From positions 1,302,001 to 1,366,000 of the forward strand of contig NZ_PKFQ01000001.1 in assembly GCF_002939475.1 (NCBI RefSeq): a DNA stretch of 64,000 bases, in the 5' to 3' direction. Shown here piece after piece: positions 41,832-50,365 of this stretch. The notes under the pieces are model-generated. The model was not told where the DNA came from. It searched no databases and saw nothing but the letters and a program-made list of their open reading frames with translations. Numbering within the stretch: the first letter of the stretch is position 1; every line of letters starts with the position of its first letter. Both the position numbers and the translations under genes were made by a program. The DNA is from Streptomyces cinnamoneus (GTDB lineage Bacteria > Actinomycetota > Actinomycetes > Streptomycetales > Streptomycetaceae).

Positions 41832-43490
41832 GTGGCAGCAGGGGACGCTATCGACTTCAGCCCGGGCGCGCAGATCCCGGTCTCCGGCGGCGCCGGCGGC
41901 ACCGCGGCGACCCAGGCCCTGGCCTCCGCGGCCTACCGCGACGGCCCCGTCGACCAGCTGCTCAAGGCCAACTCCGACTGGGCCACCTCCGAGGTCAAGA
42001 AACCCCGCATCTCCCTCTTCGAGCCCGACTTCGGCGAAGCCTTCTCGCGCGCCGTGCAGCAGCGCATGCTGGCCAGCGGCCGCAAACCGCTCATCCAGTC
42101 CTTCGGCCTCGAACCCCAGGTCATCGTCGAGCACTGCCTGGCCGCCTCCCGCATCCGCAAGCAGCGCGACTCCCGGCTCACCGTCATCATGGTGGTCTTC
42201 GGACTGCTCTTCCTGCCCGGCGTGCTCCTGTGGCTCGGCGTCTTCCAGCTCCGCCGCAGCCTCGCCGGAGCCCAGGACAAGCGCGCCGGAATCCTGGGCA
42301 CCGTCCTGCTGGCCGCCCTCGGCGTCATCGCCGTCATCTTCATGATCAAGATGCCGGTCGACGGCTTCTGGGGCATCTACCTGCGCGCCATGCTCATCGT
42401 CCCCCTCATCGGCGGCTACGCAGCCAAGATCACCTGCGAACGCACCGCCAAGGACCTCCGCGAACGCTGGAACGGCCTCCTCGACGGCAGCGGAATCGCC
42501 GCCAAGATCCCCGAAGCCGTCCCCCGGGACCCCGGCCACAGCACCGCCGAGCAGCTGCGCCAGAACCTGGAGCGGCTCAGCGCCGAGCAGCGCAGCAACG
42601 TCGTCTTCTACGCCGGCCCCAAGGGCATACTCGGCATGGGCACCCGCTGGGGCAGCTGGCAGCTCGCCGAGGAGATCGTCCCCGCCGACCCCGGCAAGGG
42701 CATCAACCCCTTCCGCAGCTGGGACATCGTCCGCGCCGCCCACGACCAGCTCAAGCTCCTCGAACGCACCCCCATCAACGCCGGCGGCCTCACCGCCCCC
42801 CACGTCGAGCACTGGGTCGTCTCCCCCATCGGCGAAGGCGCCGGCTCGGTCTCACGCCCCGGCGGCACCGGCGGCGACTCCTACCAGGTACGGGGCAGCC
42901 AGCTGCAGGACATCTGCGACAAGCAGCACTTCGGTAGCGGCGACCGGCACTACCTGGGCGTCCAGTTCACCCTCTGGGACGGCCAGCTGGTCATCACCCT
43001 GCTCATCAACGTCACCGTCCTGCACAAGACCCTGCGCATCGAGGTCACCGGCCACGCCCTCGGCCCCACCCACCCGCTCTTCAACGACCGGCCCAAGAAG
43101 CGGACGAAGACCGTCAAGAAGGCCGTCAAGTTCTGGGAGACCCGGGAGTTCACCCTCCCCGTCGTCCCGGTCAAGGAAGTCGTCCGCCTCGCCGCGCGCG
43201 CCCCCCTCACCTGGTACCCCCCGCTCCTGGAGCACTGGGGCGGCAAGCTCGTCCTCCCCGAGCCGTTCGGCCTCCGCCACGCCTGGGCCGACAAACCCTG
43301 GCGCCACCGCTTCATGGCCGACGACGCCATGCGCGCCGCCACGCCCGTGCTCCGCGTCGTCCACGAGGCGGCCCTGGGCGTCCTCGCCGACCACGGCGTC
43401 AGCACCGAGCGGTTCGGCAACCGCGCCACCTTCCTCAGCGGCGCGGTGCAGGACCCCACACCGCGCCAGGCCGACGTCTACAACGCCTGA
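41832..43490 (+). CDS. Large membrane protein of unknown function
   Basis: 552 residues from the GTG at 41832; a TTG at 41820 would add four. A cytoplasmic N-terminus is followed by three membrane helices at about 115-215 (LTVIMVVFGLLFLPGVLLWL, VLLAALGVIAVIFMIKM, LRAMLIVPLIGGYAAK). A large soluble C-terminal part contains VVFYAGPKGILGMGTRWGSW, a possible further hydrophobic strand LVITLLINVTVL, and RKTLRIEVTGHALG-like segments. I recognise no domain. It is convergent with the beta-propeller gene across a gap of only 28 bases. Confidence 0.8.
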   Translation: MAAGDAIDFSPGAQIPVSGGAGGTAATQALASAAYRDGPVDQLLKANSDWATSEVKKPRISLFEPDFGEAFSRAVQQRMLASGRKPLIQSFGLEPQVIVEHCLAASRIRKQRDSRLTVIMVVFGLLFLPGVLLWLGVFQLRRSLAGAQDKRAGILGTVLLAALGVIAVIFMIKMPVDGFWGIYLRAMLIVPLIGGYAAKITCERTAKDLRERWNGLLDGSGIAAKIPEAVPRDPGHSTAEQLRQNLERLSAEQRSNVVFYAGPKGILGMGTRWGSWQLAEEIVPADPGKGINPFRSWDIVRAAHDQLKLLERTPINAGGLTAPHVEHWVVSPIGEGAGSVSRPGGTGGDSYQVRGSQLQDICDKQHFGSGDRHYLGVQFTLWDGQLVITLLINVTVLHKTLRIEVTGHALGPTHPLFNDRPKKRTKTVKKAVKFWETREFTLPVVPVKEVVRLAARAPLTWYPPLLEHWGGKLVLPEPFGLRHAWADKPWRHRFMADDAMRAATPVLRVVHEAALGVLADHGVSTERFGNRATFLSGAVQDPTPRQADVYNA

Positions 43491-43518
43491 GAGGGCGACG
43501 ACGACCGAGGCCCGGGCC

Positions 43519-44778
43519 TCACCGGAAGATGCCGGTGTGGCCCAGCGAGTACCGCCCGGGCTGCGGGTACACCGCCAGCCCGTGCGGACCGGCCCCCACC
43601 GGGATCTTGGCGATCTGGTGACCGTCCTCCGTGTCGATCGCGTAGACCTCGCTGTTGTACCGGCCCGACAGCCACAGCACCTTGCCGTCCGCCGACACCC
43701 CGCCCATGTCCGGGCTGCCCCCTTCCGGCAGCTCCCACTTCTTCACCAGCTTGCGGCTCGGCAGGTCCAGCACCGAGATCGAACCCTCACCGCGGTTGGA
43801 GATGTACATCGACTTCGAGTCCCGGCTCACGTACAGGCCGTGGGCGCCCTTGCCCGTCGGCATCAGCGACGGTTCGGTGAACTTGTCCCCGTCCAGCACC
43901 CACAGACCGTCGGCCATCATGTCCGCCACGTACCAGGTCTTGCCGTCCGAAGAGATCTTCACGTCCTGAGGCATCGCCCCGTCGAACGGCAGCTTCTGCT
44001 TGGCGATCACCTTCATCCGCGCCGTGTCGACCTTCAGCAACTCCCCCGAGAACTCACACGAGACGATGAAGTACCGCCCGTCCGGCGAGAAGTCCGCGTG
44101 GTTCACCCCGAGGCAGTCCACGTGCTCGGTCTTCATCCGCTTCATCGTGTGCGCGTCACGGAAGACCAGCTCACGATCCATCGACGCCATCACCACCGCG
44201 TACTTGCCGTCCGGGGTGAAGTAGAGGTTGTACGGATCGTGCACGTCCACCGGCTTCCCGGCCTTGCCCGTGGCCGGGTCGATCGGGGTCAGCGTGTGGC
44301 CGCGGTCGTTGTTGACCCACAGGGTCTTCAGGTCCCACGACGGCACCACGTGCTGCGGCTGCTCGCCGACCGGAATCGTCTCGATCACCTTGTACGTCTT
44401 CGGATCGATGACGCTGACCGAGTCCGACTCCGTGTTCGGTACGTACACCCGCGACGGGAAGTCCTTGACCACCGGCGACAGCGCGTTGGGGCGGTCCGCC
44501 GCGTAGAGGTCGTTCGGGTCCAGCAGGGGCGGCATCCCGGGGAGCCCCTGCGGAACCCCCCGCGCCGCGCCCTGCGCACCGTGCGGCTGCTGGTCGGCCG
44601 CCTCGTCCTTGCTCGGCCCGCCGCAGCCGGCCACCAGCAGCGCGCCGACGGCCGTGAACAGCGCGACTCTGCGGGCCCCCCGCCCACGGGCACCGGAGCC
44701 GGGGCAGGACAGACGGACGAGGCGGAAGAGGCGGGAGCGGAGTCGGGGGCCAAGGCGGTGATGCGAGAACTGGATCAT
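43519..44778 (-). CDS. YVTN/cytochrome-D1-like beta-propeller lipoprotein
   Basis: 419 residues from the ATG at 44778, coupled by ATGA to the NodB gene. A basic N-terminus leads into a signal peptide with lipobox LLVAGC, so it is predicted to be a surface lipoprotein. About seven propeller repeats follow (RVYVPNTESDSVSVIDPKTY, FSPDGRYFIVSCEFSGELL, YVSRDSKSMYISNRGEGSIS, WLSGRYNSEVYAIDTEDG). Two cysteines lie close together (HVDCLGVNHADF, IVSCEFSG) and could form a disulfide or bind metal. No enzymatic motif is seen; binding or scaffolding is likely. Confidence 0.85.
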   Translation of the reverse strand: MIQFSHHRLGPRLRSRLFRLVRLSCPGSGARGRGARRVALFTAVGALLVAGCGGPSKDEAADQQPHGAQGAARGVPQGLPGMPPLLDPNDLYAADRPNALSPVVKDFPSRVYVPNTESDSVSVIDPKTYKVIETIPVGEQPQHVVPSWDLKTLWVNNDRGHTLTPIDPATGKAGKPVDVHDPYNLYFTPDGKYAVVMASMDRELVFRDAHTMKRMKTEHVDCLGVNHADFSPDGRYFIVSCEFSGELLKVDTARMKVIAKQKLPFDGAMPQDVKISSDGKTWYVADMMADGLWVLDGDKFTEPSLMPTGKGAHGLYVSRDSKSMYISNRGEGSISVLDLPSRKLVKKWELPEGGSPDMGGVSADGKVLWLSGRYNSEVYAIDTEDGHQIAKIPVGAGPHGLAVYPQPGRYSLGHTGIFR

Positions 44779-45611
44779 CGGGTCAGCAGCTCCGTAGTCG
44801 TCACCGCACGCAGGCCGCGGCGGTGCAAGCCGTCGAGGATCGCGGGCATCGCGGCGACCGTGCCGGCGTGCCCGAAGTGCAGACTCACCACCGACCCCGG
44901 CCGGACCGCGTTCAACACGGTACGCCGGACCACCTCCGCACCCGGGTCGGTGAAGTCGAGAGAGTCCACGTCGTACGACAGGACGTGGGGGTAACCGGCC
45001 TTTCGCGCCAGCCTCACCACCTGGTCGGTCGCCCGCCGCGCGCGGGACGGCCTGAACCAGCGGCCGACGCCGCCGGTCAGTCTGCGCAGGCGCTCGGCGC
45101 ACTCGGCGATCTCCGCGTAGGCGGCCTTCTCGGGCATCGAGCAGACCGCGAGGTGCCGCATCGTGTGATTGCCCAGCTCGTGCCCGCCGTCCAGCACCCG
45201 GCGGGCCATCTGCGGCTCGGCGTCGAGCCAGTCGCCGACCGCGAGCACGGTCACCCGCGCCCCGGCCCGCTCCGCCTCGGCGAGCACCGCCGTGGCCGAC
45301 TTGGGGTCGCCCCGGCCGTGGAAGGTGAGCGCCACCGCGCGGCCCCGGCGCGGACCGTTCTCGATCTGTGCGGGCAACCCCGGCGGCAGCCCGGGCAGCA
45401 GCAACGGCGGTCCCGGCGTGGGGGCGGAGGCCCGGGGCCGGCCACCCGTGCCCCTCGGCGCGGGCGTCGTCGGCGCGGGCGTACGCGGCGAGGCCCCGGC
45501 GGCCACGGTCCGGCCGCCCTCGCCACAGCCAGCGACGCCGCCGCCGACGGCCCCCGCCAGGGCGCCACCGGCGGCCGCGCGCAGCACGGTGCGACGGTGT
45601 AGGAAGGTCAC
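44775..45611 (-). CDS. NodB-type polysaccharide deacetylase homologue with altered active site
   Basis: 278 residues from the GTG at 45611. A twin-arginine-like lipoprotein signal (HRRTVLRAAAGGALAG... VAGC) is followed by a Pro/Thr-rich linker and the NodB domain (about 95-275). The metal-binding NHTMRH is present, as are YDVDSLDF and VVSLHFGHAG. The first motif, normally TFDDG, reads LTFHGRGD, so both aspartates are gone. The third, normally RPPY, reads FRPSRAR. Deacetylase activity by the known mechanism is therefore doubtful. It is translationally coupled to the propeller gene, and its start is overhung by a nested inverted repeat. Confidence 0.85.
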   Translation of the reverse strand: MTFLHRRTVLRAAAGGALAGAVGGGVAGCGEGGRTVAAGASPRTPAPTTPAPRGTGGRPRASAPTPGPPLLLPGLPPGLPAQIENGPRRGRAVALTFHGRGDPKSATAVLAEAERAGARVTVLAVGDWLDAEPQMARRVLDGGHELGNHTMRHLAVCSMPEKAAYAEIAECAERLRRLTGGVGRWFRPSRARRATDQVVRLARKAGYPHVLSYDVDSLDFTDPGAEVVRRTVLNAVRPGSVVSLHFGHAGTVAAMPAILDGLHRRGLRAVTTTELLTR

Positions 45612-45647
45612 CGCACCATTAGAGCTTCTTTAAAAAGAATTGGTGCG
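45612..45647. repeat. Nested inverted repeat at the 5' end of the NodB gene
   Basis: CGCACCA (45612-45618) pairs with TGGTGCG (45641-45647). Between them TTCTTTAAAAAGAA (45626-45639) is itself an inverted repeat. The element abuts the GTG start, is strikingly AT-rich for this genome, and leaves no clear ribosome site. It may be an operator or an RNA hairpin that controls translation. Confidence 0.5.
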
Positions 45648-45709
45648 ATTTGCCCGTTTTTGTGCAGTGCGTGTCCCGTCCGGTCGTCATACGACCGGTT
45701 CCCGCCCTC

Positions 45710-46258
45710 TCAGACGGTCGGCCAGACGTCGGCCAGCATCTTGCGCGTGTCCGCGAGCAACTGCGGCAGGACCTTGGTGTGGCCGATCACCGGCAGGAAG
45801 TTGGTGTCGCCGCCCCACCGCGGGACGACGTGCTGGTGCAGGTGGGCGGCGATGCCGGCGCCCGCCACCGAACCCTGGTTCATGCCGATGTTGAAACCGT
45901 GCGCCCCGGACGCCTCCCGCAGGGCCCGCATCGCCCGCTTGGTGTAGGCCGCCAGCTCGACCGTCTCGGCCTCGTCCAGCTCGGTGTAGTCGGCGACGTG
46001 CCGGAACGGGACGACCATGAGGTGCCCGCCGTTGTACGGATACAGGTTGAGCACGGCGTAGACGAGTTCGCCGCGGGCCACGATCAGCCCGTCCTCGTCG
46101 CTCTTGGCCGGAATCGAGCAGAACGGGCACCCGTCGTCGGCCCCGGGGCCGGTGGGCTTGCCCTCACCCTGGATGTAGGCCATCCGATGAGGCGTCCACA
46201 GACGCTGGAAGGCGTCCGGCGCCCCTACTCCGAACTGCTGCTCCGGCTCACTCGTCAT
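45710..46258 (-). CDS. HIT-family hydrolase (Ap4A phosphorylase-like)
   Basis: 182 residues from the ATG at 46258. The histidine triad HLHQHVV follows NIGMNQGSVAGAGIAA. CPFCSIP near the N-terminus could bind zinc, and VYAVLNLYPYNGGHLMVVP is the HIT core. The mycobacterial counterpart, Rv2613c, lies between pgsA and thrS and splits diadenosine polyphosphates. A -10-like TATGCT (46271-46266) ends seven bases before the ATG and no Shine-Dalgarno is seen, so a leaderless mRNA is likely. An upstream ATG at 46270 is less likely. Confidence 0.9.
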   Translation of the reverse strand: MTSEPEQQFGVGAPDAFQRLWTPHRMAYIQGEGKPTGPGADDGCPFCSIPAKSDEDGLIVARGELVYAVLNLYPYNGGHLMVVPFRHVADYTELDEAETVELAAYTKRAMRALREASGAHGFNIGMNQGSVAGAGIAAHLHQHVVPRWGGDTNFLPVIGHTKVLPQLLADTRKMLADVWPTV

Positions 46259-46265
46259 GCTCAGA

Positions 46266-46271
46266 AGCATA
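46266..46271 (-). promoter_or_regulatory. Candidate -10 element for leaderless HIT transcript
   Basis: TATGCT on the minus strand, positioned so that transcription would begin at the A of the ATG at 46258. The -35 region is not convincing. Confidence 0.4.
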
Positions 46272-46295
46272 GGCGCCCGCGTGGGGGCGAACGCA

Positions 46296-46327
46296 GAGAG
46301 GGGCGGCCCGGACGGGCCGCCCCTCTC
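46296..46327 (-). terminator. Terminator downstream of thrS
   Basis: Fifteen-base perfect arms GAGAGGGGCGGCCCG with a GA centre, 24 bases after the thrS stop and upstream of the HIT promoter. Confidence 0.8.
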
Positions 46328-46351
46328 ACCCCCGCTCAAGCGGGGACCACG

Positions 46352-48328
46352 TCACGCCTGGACGCGACGCTCGACCACGTCCACGAGCTTCGCCAGGGCC
46401 TCGTCACGCGGGACACCGTTCTCCTGCGAGCCGTCCCGGTAGCGGAACGACACCGTGCCCGCGCTCATGTCGTCGTCACCGACGATGATCATGAACGGAA
46501 CCTTGGCCTTCTGCGCGTTGCGGATCTTCTTCTGCATGCGGTCCGAGGAGGCGTCGACCTCGACCCGCAGGCCCTTCTTCTTCGCCTCGGCGGCGAAGTC
46601 CTGCAGGTACTCGACGTGCGCGTCACCGATCGGGATGCCGACCGCCTGCACCGGGGCCAGCCACGCCGGGAACGCACCCGCGTAGTGCTCCAGCAGCACG
46701 GCGAAGAAGCGCTCGATGGAGCCGAACAGGGCACGGTGGATCATGACCGGGCGCTGCTTGGTGCCGTCCGCCGCGGTGTACTCCAGGTCGAAGCGCTCCG
46801 GCAGGTTGAAGTCGAGCTGGATGGTCGACATCTGCCAGGTACGGCCGATGGCGTCCTTCGCCTGCACCGAGATCTTCGGGCCGTAGAAGGCCGCGCCACC
46901 CGGGTCGGCGACGAGCTCCAGGCCCTGCTTCTCGGCGACCTTGCGCAGGGTCTCGGTCGCCTCCTCCCACGCCTCGTCCGAGCCGACGAACTTCTCCGGG
47001 TCCTTGGTGGACAGCTCCAGGTAGAAGTCGTTCAGGCCGTAGTCGCGCAGGAGGTCCAGGACGAAGGTGAGCGTCCGGTCGAGCTCCTCGCCCATCTGCT
47101 CACGGGTGCAGTAGATGTGCGCGTCGTCCTGCGTGAAGCCGCGGGCACGGGTCAGGCCGTGCACGACGCCCGACTTCTCGTACCGGTACACGGTCCCGAA
47201 CTCGAACATGCGCAGCGGCAGCTCGCGGTACGACCGCCCCCGCGCGTCGAAGATCAGGTTGTGCATCGGGCAGTTCATGGGCTTGAGGTAGTAGTCCACG
47301 CCCTCGTCGAGCTGCATGGGCGGGTACATGCCGTCGGCGTACCAGTCCAGGTGGCCCGAGGTCTCGAAAAGCTTGCCCTTGGTGGCGTGGGGGGTGTAGA
47401 CGAACTCGTACCCCTCTTCCTCGTGCCGCTTGCGGGAGTAGTCCTCCATGACCCGGCGGATGATGCCGCCCTTGGGGTGGAAGACGGCCAGACCCGAGCC
47501 GATCTGCTCCGGGATGGAGAAGAGGTCGAGCTCGTTGCCCAGCTTGCGGTGGTCGCGCTTCTCGGCCTCGGCGAGGAACTCCAGGTGCGCCTTGAGCTCG
47601 TCCTTGGACGGCCAGGCGGTGCCGTAGATCCGCTGGAGCATGGGGTTCTTCTCGCTGCCCCGCCAGTAGGCCGCGGCGTTGCGCATCAGCTTGAACGCCG
47701 GGATGAACCGCGTCGTCGGCAGGTGGGGACCGCGGCAGAGGTCCTTCCAGCACAGCTCGCCGGTCTTCGCGTCCAGGTTGTCGTAGATGGTGAGCTCGCC
47801 CGCGCCCACCTCCACGTCCGCGCCGTCGTCGTGCGAGGCGGAGCCCTTGAGGCCGATCAGCTCCAGCTTGTACGGCTCGTCGGCGAGCTCCTCGCGGGCG
47901 GCCTCGTCGGTGACGACGCGCCGCGAGAAGCGCTGACCGCGCTTCTGGATCTCCTGCATCTTCTTCTCGACGAGCTTGAGATCCTCGGGGGTGAACGGCT
48001 TCTCGACGTCGAAGTCGTAGTAGAAGCCGTCCTTGACCGGCGGGCCGATGCCCAGCTTGGCCTCGGGGAAGAGCTCCTGCACGGCCTGGGCCATGACGTG
48101 GGCCGTCGAGTGGCGCAGGATGTTCAGGCCGTCCTCGGAGGAGATCTCGACGGGCTCGACCTCCTGGCCGTCGGCGACGACGTAGGCCAGGTCCTTCAGC
48201 TCGCCCGCGACGCGCGCGGCGACGACGGTGCGCTCGCCGGCGAAGAGGTCGGCGGCCGTAGTGCCCGTCGTCACCACGCGCTCTTCCCGCTCGGAATCGC
48301 GTTGGATGATCACACGGACGTCTGACAC
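46352..48328 (-). CDS. thrS: Threonyl-tRNA synthetase
   Basis: 658 residues from the GTG at 48328 (AGGAG upstream). It has a TGS domain, the editing domain with [15 protein letters not shown], and a class II core with [30 protein letters not shown] and [28 protein letters not shown] and the anticodon-binding domain ([17 protein letters not shown]) follow. All zinc-site residues expected in this form (Cys, His, His) appear in place. It is separated from the HIT gene by a terminator. Confidence 0.97.
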   Translation of the reverse strand: MSDVRVIIQRDSEREERVVTTGTTAADLFAGERTVVAARVAGELKDLAYVVADGQEVEPVEISSEDGLNILRHSTAHVMAQAVQELFPEAKLGIGPPVKDGFYYDFDVEKPFTPEDLKLVEKKMQEIQKRGQRFSRRVVTDEAAREELADEPYKLELIGLKGSASHDDGADVEVGAGELTIYDNLDAKTGELCWKDLCRGPHLPTTRFIPAFKLMRNAAAYWRGSEKNPMLQRIYGTAWPSKDELKAHLEFLAEAEKRDHRKLGNELDLFSIPEQIGSGLAVFHPKGGIIRRVMEDYSRKRHEEEGYEFVYTPHATKGKLFETSGHLDWYADGMYPPMQLDEGVDYYLKPMNCPMHNLIFDARGRSYRELPLRMFEFGTVYRYEKSGVVHGLTRARGFTQDDAHIYCTREQMGEELDRTLTFVLDLLRDYGLNDFYLELSTKDPEKFVGSDEAWEEATETLRKVAEKQGLELVADPGGAAFYGPKISVQAKDAIGRTWQMSTIQLDFNLPERFDLEYTAADGTKQRPVMIHRALFGSIERFFAVLLEHYAGAFPAWLAPVQAVGIPIGDAHVEYLQDFAAEAKKKGLRVEVDASSDRMQKKIRNAQKAKVPFMIIVGDDDMSAGTVSFRYRDGSQENGVPRDEALAKLVDVVERRVQA

Positions 48329-48411
48329 CGGTCTCTCCTGACTTATGGGGCGCGACAGCGGTCGCTGTGCGCCTGAATCGTACCGAGCCCGGCCCCCTGG
48401 TCGCTAAACGG

Positions 48412-49620
48412 TTAATCGGCGTCGGGCTTCTCGCCGAGGACGTCGTGGCTTTCGTGGAGGGACTTCAGCAGCCGGTCGCGCTCGGCCTCGTCGACGGGTA
48501 CGGGAGTGACGTCTCCGGCGCCGGCCAGCCGGCGGAAGCCGCCCCGGCTCTCCAGCCGTCCGCTGATCCTGACCGGCAGCCCGACGAGGTGGGCGTGCCC
48601 GGCGAGGCGGTAGTCGTCCTCGCCGAGGACGGCCCGTACCTGGCCGGTCTCCGCGCCGGCGAGCACCCTCAGTCGCACCACGCCCGGGCCGCCGGGTGCC
48701 TCGCGGCGCATCCGCACGACGGCCGCGGTCAGCCGGACGGTGACGTCGGGCTCGTCCCGTACGTACCGGGCGCCGGCCTCGCGCAGGGCGGGGAGGTCGC
48801 CGGGCGAGAACTCCACGGGTTCGGGCCGGGCCGCGAAGCCTTCGGGCACTCCGGCCGCCGGGGCCCATTCCACGCCGACGCGAATGCCCTGGGAGCCGGC
48901 GACGAGGGCGACGAGGGCTTCGGTCAGCTCCCGGCAGACGCCCGCGCCGACGGCCGTGTCGAAGGCGTCCATGCGGCCGGTGGCGCGCTGGTAGTCGGTG
49001 GCGTCGCGGGTGGCCTGGAGGGCGCGCAGCAGTGCCGTGGCCAGGGGGCGGCCGCCTTCGGCCGGGGTCGCCGCCGCCGCTTCGGCCGCTGGGGCGGGGG
49101 GCGGGCCGACCGGCAGGAAGACGGTGAGCTCCCGGCCGCCGGGGGCGGGGCCGGTGAGGAGGGCGTCGAGGGCGGCCTCGGCCCGGCGGCGGTGCCGGGC
49201 GCCGTGGTAGCCGGCGTGGGCGCGGGCGGCGAGGGCTCCGGCGAGCAGCATCGCGCGGGCTCCGGCGCGCAGGCGTTCCTGGGCGGTCCAGGCGGCGGCG
49301 GGGGCCCGGGGGGCGGGGATCTCGCGTCGCCAGCGGATCTCGTCGCTGGGGACGCGCAGGGCGACGAGGATGTCGCGGGCCGAGGGGGCCACGGTGTGTT
49401 CGAGGGCGGTGAGGGCCTCGGCGAGGAGGTCGGCGCTGTCGGGGAAGGCGTGGCTTTCGGGGACGAGGAGGCTGGTGCCGGGGCCGGTGCCCTCGGGTGG
49501 GGTCCAGCGGCCGTAGCGTCCGGGCTCTCCTCCGCGCCGTCGCCAGCCGTGGCGGGCGAGGAGGACGCCGAGGACGGCGGGGTCGGGGCCGCCGGGGGGT
49601 GGTGCGGTCGGCCTGTGCAT
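48412..49620 (-). CDS. Uncharacterised 402-residue protein coupled to the DUF4365 gene
   Basis: 402 residues, Ala/Arg/Pro/Gly-rich. The ATG at 49620 shares its A with the DUF4365 stop (TGATG). The N-terminal part has helical segments (DSADLLAEALTALEHTVAPS, GARAMLLAGALAARAHAGYH). The middle includes PLATALLRALQATRDATDYQ. The C-terminal 130 residues look beta-rich, with PDVTVRLTAAVVRMRRE, GVVRLRVLAG, VRAVLGEDDYRLAGHAHLVG and LPVRISGRLESRGGFRRLAG. That last pattern recurs in actinobacterial proteins of unknown function. I cannot assign a function; coupling implies it works with the DUF4365 protein. Confidence 0.72.
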   Translation of the reverse strand: MHRPTAPPPGGPDPAVLGVLLARHGWRRRGGEPGRYGRWTPPEGTGPGTSLLVPESHAFPDSADLLAEALTALEHTVAPSARDILVALRVPSDEIRWRREIPAPRAPAAAWTAQERLRAGARAMLLAGALAARAHAGYHGARHRRRAEAALDALLTGPAPGGRELTVFLPVGPPPAPAAEAAAATPAEGGRPLATALLRALQATRDATDYQRATGRMDAFDTAVGAGVCRELTEALVALVAGSQGIRVGVEWAPAAGVPEGFAARPEPVEFSPGDLPALREAGARYVRDEPDVTVRLTAAVVRMRREAPGGPGVVRLRVLAGAETGQVRAVLGEDDYRLAGHAHLVGLPVRISGRLESRGGFRRLAGAGDVTPVPVDEAERDRLLKSLHESHDVLGEKPDAD

Positions 49621-50201
49621 CAGGGTCTCCCTCCCGCCCCGACCCGCGTCATGATCTCGCAGAGTGCGCGGTCGTCGAAGACGCGTGAGGTCGGGATGCG
49701 CACGGTGGTCCTGCGCCTGCCGGTGACGGGGTGGCCGGCGAGGTTGGTCCAGTAGCAGCAGTGGCGCAGTTCGAGGCGGTCGTGCCCGGCGCGCAGCCAG
49801 TCCTCCCGGGCACGCGGGACGATCATGACGACGAGGATCTTGTGGACCGACACGGGGGTGCGGGCGAGCTTGGCCAGGTGGTCGTTGTCGAGGGTGAAGC
49901 CGAAGGTGGCGTCGGCGGGGTGGCGGGGGCCGAGCTGGTAGGTGCACTTGAGCTGCACCTTGATGGTGACCTCGTCGTCGGTGGTGTGGCCGGGGGCGCT
50001 GTGGCTGAGGTGCCAGTCGATGCCGTTGTCGGGGAAGGGCTGGGCGAGGGAGCAGCCGGCGGCGGCCGCGACGGCGTGGAGGTAGCCGATCTGCAAGGTC
50101 TCCATGCAGGCGGTGGTGGCGAGGGCGCCGCGGAGCGCGGCGAGAGGCCCGGGCGCGCGGTGGTCCGGGGGTGCGGCCGGGTCGGGCTGAGCGAGCGCCA
50201 T
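49620..50201 (-). CDS. DUF4365 protein, PD-(D/E)XK-like nuclease fold
   Basis: 193 residues from the ATG at 50201 (GGAAGG upstream). The residues expected for a PD-(D/E)XK-like active site are visible: E34 in a helix (METLQIGYLHAVAAAAGC), D62 in NGIDWHLS, and Q83-L-K85 in VTIKVQLKCTYQ. The DUF4365 family is found in many bacteria, sometimes beside defence or repair genes, and its function is unproven. It is translationally coupled to the 402-residue protein and divergent from a DnaQ-like exonuclease gene. Confidence 0.8.
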   Translation of the reverse strand: MALAQPDPAAPPDHRAPGPLAALRGALATTACMETLQIGYLHAVAAAAGCSLAQPFPDNGIDWHLSHSAPGHTTDDEVTIKVQLKCTYQLGPRHPADATFGFTLDNDHLAKLARTPVSVHKILVVMIVPRAREDWLRAGHDRLELRHCCYWTNLAGHPVTGRRRTTVRIPTSRVFDDRALCEIMTRVGAGGRP

Positions 50202-50365
50202 GTCCGAAAAACCTTCCGGGCTCGCCGGTCTTGGGTCGTACATCTGTGTTGTCTCCAGACGAACTCCCCGGCAAACAGCGGCGGTTCGGGCGGCGGGCTG
50301 GCCGGGTATCACCTGGCAGGGAGGGGAAACACGCCAATTGCCGGACGGACTCAAGGAGTTGCTTC

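Noticed and set aside
45650..48325. Very long rightward frame (891 codons) opposite the HIT and thrS genes
   Set aside because: Both opposite-strand genes are certain, and this frame crosses a terminator and a promoter.
48329..48411. T-box leader for thrS
   Set aside because: Only 82 bases separate thrS from the next gene's end, and no specifier loop or antiterminator structure is seen.
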